A DNA stretch of 42,304 nt, from positions 1 through 42,304 of the forward strand of contig NZ_JAANIH010000074.1 of the NCBI RefSeq assembly GCF_014529705.1, written 5' to 3'. The notes below the pieces were generated by a model. That model was given only the letters and a program-made list of their open reading frames with translations, ran no database searches and was not told where the DNA came from. A program made the position numbers and the translations under genes. Source of the stretch: Bradyrhizobium campsiandrae. GTDB lineage: Bacteria; Pseudomonadota; Alphaproteobacteria; Rhizobiales; Xanthobacteraceae. Positions 35,054 to 42,304 of this stretch are shown here, piece after piece. Every line of letters starts with the position of its first letter. Position 1 is the first letter of the stretch.

Positions 35054-35071
35054 TAGGTGCATATGCTCCTA
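35054..35071. promoter_or_regulatory. Near-perfect 18-bp palindrome, probable MarR operator 2
   Basis: TAGGTGCATATGCTCCTA shares the GCATATGC core with operator 1 and has one mismatched pair. The two centres are 30 bp apart, close to three helical turns, so two dimers would sit on the same face of the DNA. Confidence 0.72.
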
Positions 35072-35255
35072 AGTCCAGCGGCTTCTTTGAGCCGAAGAGG
35101 GGAGGCTGTTCACATCGCCGTGTAGCCCGAAGGCAAGAGCGGGGACGGGAGCAAGGAAGGCTACGCTCGGCGGATCCCTGCCCCAAATTCCGCCCATTCG
35201 GTCACTAAGCGCCGCGGAGGGGGCGGTTGCCCCCGTGGTGGGGACTGCGGGACTG

Positions 35256-36215
35256 ATGATTGATCCAAGGCGACTTGTGGTGTTGGCAGCGATCGCGTTG
35301 CTCGCCTTGAATCCCGGCTTGGCCGCAGCCTCGCCCGCGAAGCCGAAGCCGGCTGTGGCCCCGGCCGTCGCGCCGCCGCCTGCACCGCCAGCCGAACCGC
35401 CGCCGCCGCCGAAGATCTATCTGTTCCGCGGCGCCATGGGGCCGATCTTCTCGACCGGCATGGACCGGCTCAGCGAGAAGCTGACGGCGGCCGGCTTCTC
35501 GGCCGACGTCTACGAGTTCACCCTGTGCCGTTTCATCGGCAACCGCGCCATCGCCAGCTACAAGGAAAGCCCGGCGCCGATCGTGCTGATTGGCCATTCC
35601 ATGGGCGGGCTATGTTCGGTCCTGATCTCCGAGATGGCGGCCAAGGAGAACGTCCCGATCAGCCTCGTCATCGCCATCGACCCCGCGCACGCGACCGATG
35701 ACGTGCCGCTCAATGTCGAGCGCTTCATCAACATCTTCCTGTCCGACAGCGTGCTCGGCGGCGGCGACGTGGTGGCCGTGCCCGGCTTTCGCGGCCATTA
35801 CGCCAGCTATGATTTGAAGCTGAACAGCCGCGTCTCGCACATCAACATCGAGAAGTCCGACGACATCCACCGCCAGATCCTGGAGATGGTGACGCAGCTG
35901 CCGCGCATCCAGGCGCCGCAGACCGAGGCCGATGCGGTGCCGCTGCGCTATCAGGTTCCCGGGGACACGCTGGTCGAATTATGGGACAGCGGCGTGCGTG
36001 TGCCGGTTCGCACCGGCGATACCATGGAGAGCATTGCAGCCACGTATCGCGTGCCGCTGTGGACGCTCGCGCAGAGCAATTCGCTGGCGGAGAACGCGAC
36101 GCTAACTCCCGGGCAGTCGATCATCGTGCCCAGACATTTGACACCGCCGGACGCCACGGCGGCGGCCGCGATGGCGATGCCACCGCCGGCACAACCTTCG
36201 CGGCGGAAGAAGTAG
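35256..36215 (+). CDS. Exported alpha/beta-hydrolase-like protein with C-terminal LysM domain
   Basis: The 319 residues comprise a signal peptide (LVVLAAIALLALNPGLAAA), a Pro-rich stretch (about 27-52), a hydrolase core starting KIYLFRGAMGPIFSTGMD, and a LysM domain (about 248-293, VRTGDTMESIAATYRVPLW...LTPGQSIIVP), which binds peptidoglycan-like glycans. The core has LIGHSMGG (Ser115), AIDPAH (Asp142) and RVSHINIE (His195), and it shares block order with the 31573 gene: VERFINIFL here, AERYINIYI there. It probably acts at the cell wall. An in-frame GTG at 35235 is an alternative start. The next gene is convergent, with six bp between. Confidence 0.8.
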   Translation: MIDPRRLVVLAAIALLALNPGLAAASPAKPKPAVAPAVAPPPAPPAEPPPPPKIYLFRGAMGPIFSTGMDRLSEKLTAAGFSADVYEFTLCRFIGNRAIASYKESPAPIVLIGHSMGGLCSVLISEMAAKENVPISLVIAIDPAHATDDVPLNVERFINIFLSDSVLGGGDVVAVPGFRGHYASYDLKLNSRVSHINIEKSDDIHRQILEMVTQLPRIQAPQTEADAVPLRYQVPGDTLVELWDSGVRVPVRTGDTMESIAATYRVPLWTLAQSNSLAENATLTPGQSIIVPRHLTPPDATAAAAMAMPPPAQPSRRKK

Positions 36216-36221
36216 GTTCCC

Positions 36222-37295
36222 TCAGTCGTTCGAGCCGTGGATCGCGTCGATCACGGCGTCCGTCACTTCCCGCGTCGTTGCCTTGCCGCCGACGTCAGGC
36301 GTCAGAATGCCGGCCGCGCAGACGCGCTCGACGGCCTTCATCAGCCGCGCGGCCGCGTCCTTCTCGCCGAGATGCTCCAGCATCTGCGCGCCGGTCCAGA
36401 ACGTTGCGACCGGATTGGCGATGCCCTTGCCGGTGATGTCGAAGGCCGAGCCGTGGATCGGCTCGAACATCGAGGGGAAGCGGCGCTGCGGATCGATGTT
36501 GCCGGTCGGCGCCACGCCGAGGCTTCCCGCGAGCGCGCCGGCGAGATCGGAGAGGATGTCGGCGTGCAGATTGGTCGCCACGATGGTGTCGAGGCTCCTC
36601 GGATGCAGCGTCATCCGCACCGTCATGGCATCGACCAGCATCTTGTCCCAGGTCACATCGGGGAATTCGGTCGCGACTTCGGCGGCGATCTCGTCCCACA
36701 TCACCATGCCATGGCGCTGCGCGTTCGACTTGGTCACCACGGTCAGGAATTTGCGCGGGCGCGACTGCGCGAGCTGGAAGGCGTAGCGCATAATCCGCGT
36801 CACGCCGACGCGGGTGAACACGGCGACTTCGGTGCCGACCTCTTCCGGCAGGCCCTTGTGGGCGCGGCCGCCCATGCCGGCATATTCGCCTTCCGAATTC
36901 TCGCGCACGATCACCCAGTCGAGATCGCCGACGCCGACATTGCGCAGCGGCGAGGCGACGCCGGGCAGAATCTTGGTCGGCCGCACATTGGCGTATTGGT
37001 CAAAGCCCTGGCAGATCGGCAGGCGCAGGCCCCACAGCGTGATGTGGTCGGGCACGTCAGGGGCGCCGACCGCGCCGAAATAGATCGCGTCGAACTTCTT
37101 CAGTTCTGCAAGACCGTCCGCCGGCATCATCACGCCATGCTTCTTGTAATAGTCCGAGCCCCAGTCGAACGTCTTGACGTTGAAAGCGAGATCGCCGCTG
37201 CGTTTTGCGAGAGCCTCCAGCACGCGAACACCGGCCGAGATCACCTCGGGGCCGATGCCGTCGGCGGGAATGGCTGCGATCGAATGGGTGCGCAT
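36222..37295 (-). CDS. Tartrate / D-malate dehydrogenase (decarboxylating)
   Basis: This NAD-dependent, metal-requiring enzyme belongs to the isopropylmalate/isocitrate dehydrogenase superfamily. The 357 residues closely follow the TtuC/DmlA pattern: AAIPADGIGPEVI, FDAIYFGAVGAPDVPDHITLWGL, VRENSEGEYAGMGGR, MRYAFQLAQSRPRK, the Lys-containing VTKSNAQRHG, NLHADILSDLAGAL with the metal-binding Asp residues, and FEPIHGSAFDITGKGIANP. It is expected to oxidise tartrate or D-malate; the choice cannot be made from sequence. GGAG eight bases upstream supports the ATG. It lies 22 bp behind the MFS gene, probably in the same transcript. Confidence 0.92.
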   Translation of the reverse strand: MRTHSIAAIPADGIGPEVISAGVRVLEALAKRSGDLAFNVKTFDWGSDYYKKHGVMMPADGLAELKKFDAIYFGAVGAPDVPDHITLWGLRLPICQGFDQYANVRPTKILPGVASPLRNVGVGDLDWVIVRENSEGEYAGMGGRAHKGLPEEVGTEVAVFTRVGVTRIMRYAFQLAQSRPRKFLTVVTKSNAQRHGMVMWDEIAAEVATEFPDVTWDKMLVDAMTVRMTLHPRSLDTIVATNLHADILSDLAGALAGSLGVAPTGNIDPQRRFPSMFEPIHGSAFDITGKGIANPVATFWTGAQMLEHLGEKDAAARLMKAVERVCAAGILTPDVGGKATTREVTDAVIDAIHGSND

Positions 37296-37317
37296 CAGGA
37301 TTGCTCCGTTTGAGAGA

Positions 37318-38616
37318 TCAGTGGGATTGCGGGACGGCTTCGACCGGCGCGGTTTTCGCGCGCGACAATAGCAGGGTCAGGACTGCGGAGAGAATGAGCA
37401 GGCCGCTGACGAAATAAAGACCGCCGACGAAGCTGCCGGTCTGGTCCTTGATCCAGCCGATCATGGCGGGACCGACGAAGCCGCCGAGATTGCCGATCGA
37501 ATTGATGGTGGCGATGCCGGCGGCGGCCGCGGGGCCGGACAGGAACAGCGTCGGCATGCTCCAGAGCGGCGGCTTCGCCGAGGAGATGCCGATGTTCACG
37601 AGCGTCAGCGCAACGAGGACGGCGACCACGCCAGTCGCAAGACCGGCACAAGCAAGCCCTGCTGCAGCCACAAGACAGGCAATCACGACGTGCCAGGTGC
37701 GCTCGCCGGTGCGGTCCGAATGCCGTGCCCACAGCACCATGGCGACGACGGCGGCTGTCGCCGGCAGTGCATTGAGGAAACCGACCTGAAGCGAGGAGAG
37801 GCCGAACTGCTTAATGATCTGCGGCGCCCAGACGCCGAGCGTGTAGAGGCCGGCCGAGGTGCCGAAATAAATCAGCGACAGCGCCAGAACGCGCGGATCG
37901 GCAAGCCCGCGCCAGATGTTGTGGCTCGCGGTTGCGGCCTTGCGCGTGGTCTCTTCGTTCATGGTCTCGACCAGCCAGCGCCGCTCGTCCTCGCCGAGCC
38001 ATTTCGCCTTCTCCGGTCGATCGGTCAGGAACGCCAGCACGACGAAGCCCAGCAGCACGGCCGGTAGCGCCTCCAGCACGAACAGCCATTGCCAGCCCTT
38101 GAGCCCGAGCATTCCGTCCAATTCCAGGAGCGCGCCCGAGACCGGCGAGCCCAGCACCGTCGAGAGCGGTGCGGCCGCCATGAACAGTGCGGTCACCGCC
38201 GCGCGCTGGCGCGCCGGGAACCAGTAGGAGAGATAGAGGATGATGCCGGGAAAGAACCCGGCCTCGGCGACGCCGAGCAGGAATCGCAGGACGTAGAAAC
38301 TGGTCGCGCCTTGCACGAACGCCATCGCTGCCGAGACCAGGCCCCAGGTGATCATCACCCGCGCGATCCAGATCCGAGCGCCAACCTTGTGCAGGATGAC
38401 ATTGGAGGGCACCTCGAAAAGGAAGTAGCCCCAGAAGAAGATGCCGGCGCCGAAACCGTAGACGGTCGGCGACAGCCCGATGTCCTTGTTCATCGTCAGC
38501 GAGGCGAAGCCGATGTTGACGCGGTCGATGAAGGCCACGAAGTAGAGCAGCATGATGAAGGGAACGATGCGCCAGGTGATCTTGCGCAGCACGCGCGTCC
38601 GAATCTCGCTCGTCAC
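37318..38616 (-). CDS. MFS transporter, anion:cation symporter type (TtuB-like)
   Basis: The 432-residue inner-membrane protein has about 12 hydrophobic segments. It resembles the ACS group of MFS carriers for organic anions: WRIVPFIMLLYFVAFIDRVNIGFA, FFWGYFLFEVPSNVILHKVGAR, and RFLLGVAEAGFFPGIILYLSYWFP are group signatures. With the dehydrogenase 22 bp downstream, uptake of tartrate or a similar hydroxy-dicarboxylate is likely. The start codon is GTG at 38616, with GGGAGG seven bases upstream. It is divergent from the LysR gene. Confidence 0.9.
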   Translation of the reverse strand: MTSEIRTRVLRKITWRIVPFIMLLYFVAFIDRVNIGFASLTMNKDIGLSPTVYGFGAGIFFWGYFLFEVPSNVILHKVGARIWIARVMITWGLVSAAMAFVQGATSFYVLRFLLGVAEAGFFPGIILYLSYWFPARQRAAVTALFMAAAPLSTVLGSPVSGALLELDGMLGLKGWQWLFVLEALPAVLLGFVVLAFLTDRPEKAKWLGEDERRWLVETMNEETTRKAATASHNIWRGLADPRVLALSLIYFGTSAGLYTLGVWAPQIIKQFGLSSLQVGFLNALPATAAVVAMVLWARHSDRTGERTWHVVIACLVAAAGLACAGLATGVVAVLVALTLVNIGISSAKPPLWSMPTLFLSGPAAAAGIATINSIGNLGGFVGPAMIGWIKDQTGSFVGGLYFVSGLLILSAVLTLLLSRAKTAPVEAVPQSH

Positions 38617-38689
38617 CTGAGACCTCCCTGGAACCGTTGTGCGGCAGCGAAACTAGGCGAGGGCAGGAGGCGGGCTCAATCGGCGCTGG

Positions 38690-38720
38690 TTTATACAAAA
38701 AAATGATATAATCATCGCAA
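38690..38720. promoter_or_regulatory. Divergent promoter region with LysR-type dyad
   Basis: ATGAT-ATA-ATCAT at 38703-38715 is a 13-bp dyad in an A/T-rich patch of the 207-bp gap between the MFS and LysR genes. On the minus strand TTGCGA (38720-38715) and TATAAA (38695-38690) could form a promoter for the MFS gene around this dyad, with a 19-base spacer. On the plus strand TATAAT at 38707-38712 is a perfect -10 box for the LysR gene. LysR proteins usually bind such T-N11-A dyads. Confidence 0.5.
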
Positions 38721-38823
38721 GGTTCGCCTTGACCGTCGCAGCCGGGCTGGCCATCCACGCCTTGCCCGTGGCGCAAAAACAAGCCCGGGCATGACGACTG
38801 CCTGCAGACGAGAGGATTTGCGA

Positions 38824-39741
38824 ATGGAATTGCATCAGTTGCGATGCTTCGTGGCGGTGGCCGAGCAGCTGCATTTCGGCCGCGCCGCGCAGCATCTCCA
38901 GATGCTGCCGTCCGCGCTCGGGCGCCAGATCAGGCTGCTGGAAGAGGATCTGGGCACGCGGCTGTTCGCGCGCACGACCCGCGCCGTTTCGCTCACCGAG
39001 GACGGCGCGACGCTGCTGCGCGACGCCCGGGTCATCCTTGCCAAGGTCGAGGCCGTCGAGAGCAGTTTGCGCAACCGCTCGCGCACCGGCCCGGCGCGAC
39101 GGCTGCGGATCGGCGCCATCGACAGCGCCGCGGCCGGGTTGTTGCCGCCGTTGCTGCGCGATTTTCGCGCCGGGCATCCCGAGGTTTCGGTGCAGCTTCT
39201 GGAAGACAAGACGGTCCGCCTGTTACCAAAGATCCTGACCGGCGCGCTCGATCTCGCCTTCGTCCGTCCGCCTGACCGGCCGGACAAGCGGCTGGAATTC
39301 CATCCTCTGCTCCAGGAGACCGCGATCGTGGCCTTTCCGCAGCGCCACGCGCTCGCCACGCGCAAGTCGATCACGCTGGCCGAGATCGCGGGCGAGCCGA
39401 TGCTGGTGCCGGACCGCCGCTCGCGGCCGCATAGCCACGACCTCACGATCAAGCTGTTCGAGCAGGCCGGATTGACGCCGCGCATCGTGCAGGTCGCGGA
39501 CGAGAAGCAGACCATCATCAATCTGGTGGCAACCAAGCTCGGCGTCGCGATCGTGCCGCGATGGACCACGCGCATGGCGGCTGCAGGCGTGCGCTTCGTG
39601 CCGCTGCGACCGAAGCAGCGCGGCCCGGTCGGCCGGTTGCCGCTGGCCGCGGCCTGGCTGCGCAGCTCGCGCGATCCGGCCCGCGATGCCATGCTGGCCG
39701 TGCTGGAGGCACGTCTGCGCTTCTATGCGCGGGAGGCGTGA
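38824..39741 (+). CDS. LysR family transcriptional regulator (TtuA-like)
   Basis: The 305 residues have an N-terminal helix-turn-helix (MELHQLRCFVAVAEQLHFGRAAQHLQ, ending FARTTRAVSLTEDG at about 65) and a periplasmic-binding-like effector domain (about 90-295). AGAGGA about seven bases before the ATG at 38824 supports this start over an in-frame ATG at 38791. Being divergent from the MFS/dehydrogenase pair, it is the likely regulator of that unit in response to its substrate. The next gene starts 38 bp downstream in the same direction. Confidence 0.92.
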   Translation: MELHQLRCFVAVAEQLHFGRAAQHLQMLPSALGRQIRLLEEDLGTRLFARTTRAVSLTEDGATLLRDARVILAKVEAVESSLRNRSRTGPARRLRIGAIDSAAAGLLPPLLRDFRAGHPEVSVQLLEDKTVRLLPKILTGALDLAFVRPPDRPDKRLEFHPLLQETAIVAFPQRHALATRKSITLAEIAGEPMLVPDRRSRPHSHDLTIKLFEQAGLTPRIVQVADEKQTIINLVATKLGVAIVPRWTTRMAAAGVRFVPLRPKQRGPVGRLPLAAAWLRSSRDPARDAMLAVLEARLRFYAREA

Positions 39742-39779
39742 GGCGCTATGACATTGGCCTGGACAAACGGTGGGATGCG

Positions 39780-40604
39780 ATGACGGATCAGAAAGTTTCG
39801 AGCAAGTTGCGGGTGGCCATCGCGGGGCTGGGCTCGATCGGCACCAAGATCGCGACCGCGCTCGACCAGGGCATCGAGGGCCTGGCGCTGTCGGCCGTGG
39901 CGGTGCGTGATCCGGCCAAGCATCAGCCGTTTCTCGCCGGACTGCGCCAGCAGCCGCAAATCCTGCCGGTCGACCAGCTCGGCGAGGCCGCCGACATCGT
40001 GGTCGAATGCGCGCCGAGCAGCCAGTTGCGCGTGATCGTCGAGCCGGCGGTGACGCGGGGCAGATCCGCAGTCGTCGTCAGCGTCGGCGGGCTGCTCGAC
40101 AATTTCGATCTCGTCGATCTCGCCCGCGCCAAGGGGGGCCGCATCCTCGTGCCGACGGGCGCGCTGATCGGGCTCGATGCCGTCAACGCGGCTGCCCTGG
40201 GCACGATCCATCAGGTGAAGATGGTGACGCGCAAGCCGATTGACGGGCTGAAGGGCGCGCCGTTCATCGTCGAGAACAAGATCGACATCGACAATCTGCG
40301 CGAGCCGCTGAAACTGTTCGAAGGCAGCGCGCGCGACGCCGCAAGAGGCTTTCCGGCCAACGTCAATGTCGCCGTTGCGCTTTCGCTCGCGGGCATCGGC
40401 CCCGATCGGACCCAGATCCAGGTCTGGGCCGACCCGACGGTGACGCGCAACGTTCACCGTATCGAGGTCGAGGCGGATTCGGCGCGGTTCTCGATGGGCA
40501 TCGAGAACATCCCGTCCGAAAATCCCAAGACCGGGATCATCACCGCGCTGTCGGTGATCGCCCTGCTGCGCAAGCAGCGCGCCACGCTGTGTGTGGGGAC
40601 GTGA
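39780..40604 (+). CDS. Aspartate dehydrogenase-like NAD(P)-dependent enzyme
   Basis: L-aspartate dehydrogenase interconverts aspartate and iminoaspartate/oxaloacetate with NAD(P). The 274 residues have a Rossmann motif AIAGLGSIGTKIA near 14-26, VVECAPSSQLR, VPTGALIGLDAVNAA, the NVNVAVALSLAGIGPDRT block and the conserved VHRIEVEADSARFSMGIENIPSENPKTG, all characteristic of the family. The frame runs back inside the LysR gene, so the ATG at 39780 is used. It is probably co-transcribed with the LysR gene. The neighbours are hydroxy-acid genes, so a related substrate is possible. Confidence 0.88.
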   Translation: MTDQKVSSKLRVAIAGLGSIGTKIATALDQGIEGLALSAVAVRDPAKHQPFLAGLRQQPQILPVDQLGEAADIVVECAPSSQLRVIVEPAVTRGRSAVVVSVGGLLDNFDLVDLARAKGGRILVPTGALIGLDAVNAAALGTIHQVKMVTRKPIDGLKGAPFIVENKIDIDNLREPLKLFEGSARDAARGFPANVNVAVALSLAGIGPDRTQIQVWADPTVTRNVHRIEVEADSARFSMGIENIPSENPKTGIITALSVIALLRKQRATLCVGT

Positions 40605-40607
40605 TTC

Positions 40608-41912
40608 TTAAGCCCCCGTCACGCGCCAGATCACGTTGCCGACGTCGTCGGCCATCAGCAGCGACTTCTTGTCGGGGCCGATCACGACACCCACCGGGCG
40701 GCCATAGGATTCCTTCTCGTCCGGGGACAGGAAGCCCGACAGGATGTCGCGGCCGGGGCCCGAGGGCTTGCCGTTCTGGAACGGAATGAACACCAGCTTG
40801 TAGCCGGACAGTTTGCTGCGATTCCACGAGCCGTGCTGGCCGATCACCATGCCGTCTCCGAAGCCGGGCAGGGTCCCTGCGGGCATCCAGCACAGGCCGA
40901 GCGAAGCGGTATGGCCGCCGAGCGCATAGTCAGGCTGAATCGCCTTGGCCACCATCGCGGGATCCTGCGGCACACGGTCGTCGACCGTCTTGCCCCAGTA
41001 GCAATAGGGCCAGCCGTAGAAGCCGCCGTCGCGCACGGAGGTGAGATAATCCGGCGGCGTCTCGTCGCCGAGCCCGTCGCGCTCGTTGACGACGGTCCAG
41101 AGCACATTCGTAGTCGGCTCCCAGGCAAGCCCGACGGGGTTGCGCAGGCCCGCGCCAAAAATGCGATGGGTGCCGGCAACGAGGTCGAGCTCATAGATGG
41201 CGGCGCGGCCTTCCTCGACCTCGAAGCCCATCTCGGCGATGTTGCTGAGCGAGCCGACGCCGGCATAAAGCTTCTTGCCGTCAGGGCTGGCGAGCAGGCT
41301 GCGCGTCCAATGGCCGCTCGGCTTGAACGTGGTGAGCCGCTTGCCCGGCGCGGTGATGCTGTCGGCATTGGCGACATAGGGGAAGGCCATCACGCCATCG
41401 GTATTGCCGACATAGAAGGTGTCGCCGACCAGCGCCATGCCGAACGGCTGGTTCAGGTTTTCCATGAACGCGCCGCGATGCTCGGCGACTCCGTCGCCGT
41501 CCTTGTCGCGCAGCAGGGTGATGCGGTTGGCGGACACGCCGAGCGCCGCTGCGCGCCGCATCGTCGCCTGCATCGCGTAGTGGAACACGCTGCGCGGAGG
41601 ACCTGCGATCTGCGTCGCTTCCGCGATCAGCACGTCGCCATTGGGTAGCACTTCAATCCAGCGCGGATGGTCGAGGTCGGTCGCAAACGCATTGACCTTG
41701 AGCCCGGGCGCGACCGTCGGCTTCTGGCCCGCGCTCCAGCCGCGCGCGGTCGGCATCTTCAAGGTCGGGATCGCGCCTTGCGGCTTGGCTTCGGGAATGG
41801 CCGGCGTCTGGCCCCAGGCCGGTGCCGCCTCGGTGCCCGTCAGCTTCCGCCACTGCAGCGCGATGCCGCCGAGAACTGCAACGAACTGCGCGAAGATGCT
41901 GGAAAAAGTCAT
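40608..41912 (-). CDS. PQQ-dependent sugar dehydrogenase-like beta-propeller protein (sorbosone dehydrogenase family)
   Basis: The 434 residues start with a hydrophobic segment (FAQFVAVLGGIALQW), probably an uncleaved anchor or signal, so the propeller should be periplasmic. The propeller domain (about 70-430) has family motifs LDHPRWIEVLPNGDVLIAE, LNQPFGMALVGDTFYVGN, SLLASPDGKKLYAGVGS, GLRNPVGLAWEP, VNERDGLGDETPPDYLTSV, YGWPYCYWG and GQHGSWNRSKLSGYKLVF. The family includes L-sorbosone dehydrogenase and soluble glucose dehydrogenase relatives. Substrate and PQQ use are inferred. It converges on the aspartate dehydrogenase-like gene, with three bp between. Confidence 0.88.
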   Translation of the reverse strand: MTFSSIFAQFVAVLGGIALQWRKLTGTEAAPAWGQTPAIPEAKPQGAIPTLKMPTARGWSAGQKPTVAPGLKVNAFATDLDHPRWIEVLPNGDVLIAEATQIAGPPRSVFHYAMQATMRRAAALGVSANRITLLRDKDGDGVAEHRGAFMENLNQPFGMALVGDTFYVGNTDGVMAFPYVANADSITAPGKRLTTFKPSGHWTRSLLASPDGKKLYAGVGSLSNIAEMGFEVEEGRAAIYELDLVAGTHRIFGAGLRNPVGLAWEPTTNVLWTVVNERDGLGDETPPDYLTSVRDGGFYGWPYCYWGKTVDDRVPQDPAMVAKAIQPDYALGGHTASLGLCWMPAGTLPGFGDGMVIGQHGSWNRSKLSGYKLVFIPFQNGKPSGPGRDILSGFLSPDEKESYGRPVGVVIGPDKKSLLMADDVGNVIWRVTGA

Positions 41913-42047
41913 GAGGAGTCCCTGTTTGCGCGCGCATCCAACTGGCTGTCGGGGCAGACGTCAACCTGTGAGCCGCGCCGATGCGACCTATTCCCGTGGA
42001 ATGGCAGCCGATCGAATTTGCATGGCGAGGGGCGAAGCGGTTCCTGA
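41913..42047. other. Gap upstream of the sorbosone dehydrogenase-like gene
   Basis: I see no gene here. Together with the following repeat and the bases up to 42244 it makes a 332-bp non-coding stretch. The promoter of the minus-strand dehydrogenase should be here, but no boxes stand out. Confidence 0.4.
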
Positions 42048-42198
42048 CCCGTCATCCTGAGGTGCGAGTGGCACGATGCCAAGCATCGTGCCGGGAGCCT
42101 CGAAGGATAGACGGCCCGGCTGGAGCTCGGCCGTGCATCCTTCGAGGCTCGGTCCGCGATGCATGTGCATCGCGAACCTCGCACCTCAGGATGACGGG
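42048..42198. repeat. 151-bp multi-hairpin dispersed repeat
   Basis: Outer arms 42048-42068 and 42178-42198 are perfect 21-bp reverse complements (CCCGTCATCCTGAGGTGC...). Inside are three further perfect hairpins: 42071-42078/42084-42091 (GCACGATG), 42097-42108/42137-42148 (GCCTCGAAGGAT) and 42156-42163/42166-42173 (GCGATGCA). The whole can fold as a cloverleaf. It matches the GTCATCCTGAGGTGCGAG...CCTCGAAGGATG repeat seen between genes in Bradyrhizobium. Confidence 0.85.
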
Positions 42199-42244
42199 AC
42201 TAATAGCAACGCTGCTCAGGGAAGGATTTAGGGCTCGCGCGTCT

Positions 42245-42304
42245 TCACCGCGGCGACAGGAACGGAATGATCATCGGCACGCGGCGGCAATAGGCGCCGT
42301 AGGC
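42245..42304 (-). CDS. C-terminal end of a gene cut by the window edge, possibly a membrane methyltransferase
   Basis: Reading the minus strand from the edge, one frame ends AYGAYCRRVPMIIPFLSPR followed by TGA at 42245-42247. The YxxYxxRVPxxIPF ending is typical of small membrane methyltransferases of the isoprenylcysteine carboxyl methyltransferase / phospholipid methyltransferase type. Only 19 residues are visible, so this is a tentative call. Confidence 0.45.
   Translation of the reverse strand, partial: AYGAYCRRVPMIIPFLSPR

Overview
The window reads as one continuous piece of a high-GC alphaproteobacterial chromosome, most likely Bradyrhizobium or a close relative in the Nitrobacteraceae. 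The evidence is the late division and cell-wall gene order (murB-ddl-ftsQ-ftsA-ftsZ-lpxC-bamD-recN-ligA), the protein sequences, and several families of dyad-symmetric intergenic repeats of the kind scattered through Bradyrhizobium and Rhodopseudomonas genomes. I see no rRNA, tRNA, CRISPR array, insertion sequence or prophage. The genus call comes from recalled sequence patterns, not from a search.

Bases 1-13094 hold the end of the dcw cluster, all on the plus strand: peptidoglycan precursor synthesis (murB, ddl), the divisome (ftsQ, ftsA, ftsZ, closed by a strong terminator), lipid A synthesis (lpxC), outer-membrane assembly (bamD), and then DNA repair and ligation (recN, ligA). A palindromic repeat separates ligA from a convergent Bcr/CflA-type exporter.

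Bases 13200-20000 hold mostly minus-strand housekeeping genes (an M24 aminopeptidase P and prmA), a 59-residue plus-strand gene, and an orphan Flp pilin gene that probably starts at TTG and ends in a terminator. Next comes a 170-bp block with eight DnaA-box-like 9-mers in one orientation at roughly helical spacing, then a PYROXD2/phytoene-desaturase-like flavoprotein.

Bases 20100-29600 are rich in envelope and export functions: a membrane protein fused to a spermidine-synthase-like domain, an exported glycerophosphodiesterase, an exported TPR-CHAT (caspase-like) protein followed by an exported M28-like protein with partly changed active-site residues, a YkuD L,D-transpeptidase with a Gln/Tyr-rich tail, and a small glycine-zipper protein.

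Bases 29600-36215 hold an ABC-2 exporter pair and then two paralogous exported alpha/beta hydrolases (the second with a LysM domain). These two flank a four-gene minus-strand unit, NmrA-like / NTF2-like / SDR / MarR, headed by two GCATATGC palindromes 30 bp apart that are probably the MarR operators.

Bases 36200-42304 hold a tartrate/D-malate-type gene set (decarboxylating dehydrogenase, MFS permease, divergent LysR regulator, and an aspartate-dehydrogenase-like gene behind the regulator), a sorbosone-dehydrogenase-like beta-propeller protein, a 151-bp multi-hairpin repeat, and the 3' end of a gene cut by the window edge.

The least ordinary items are the DnaA-box-like cluster, the CHAT/M28-like pair, the duplicated hydrolases with the operon between them, and the paired palindromes.
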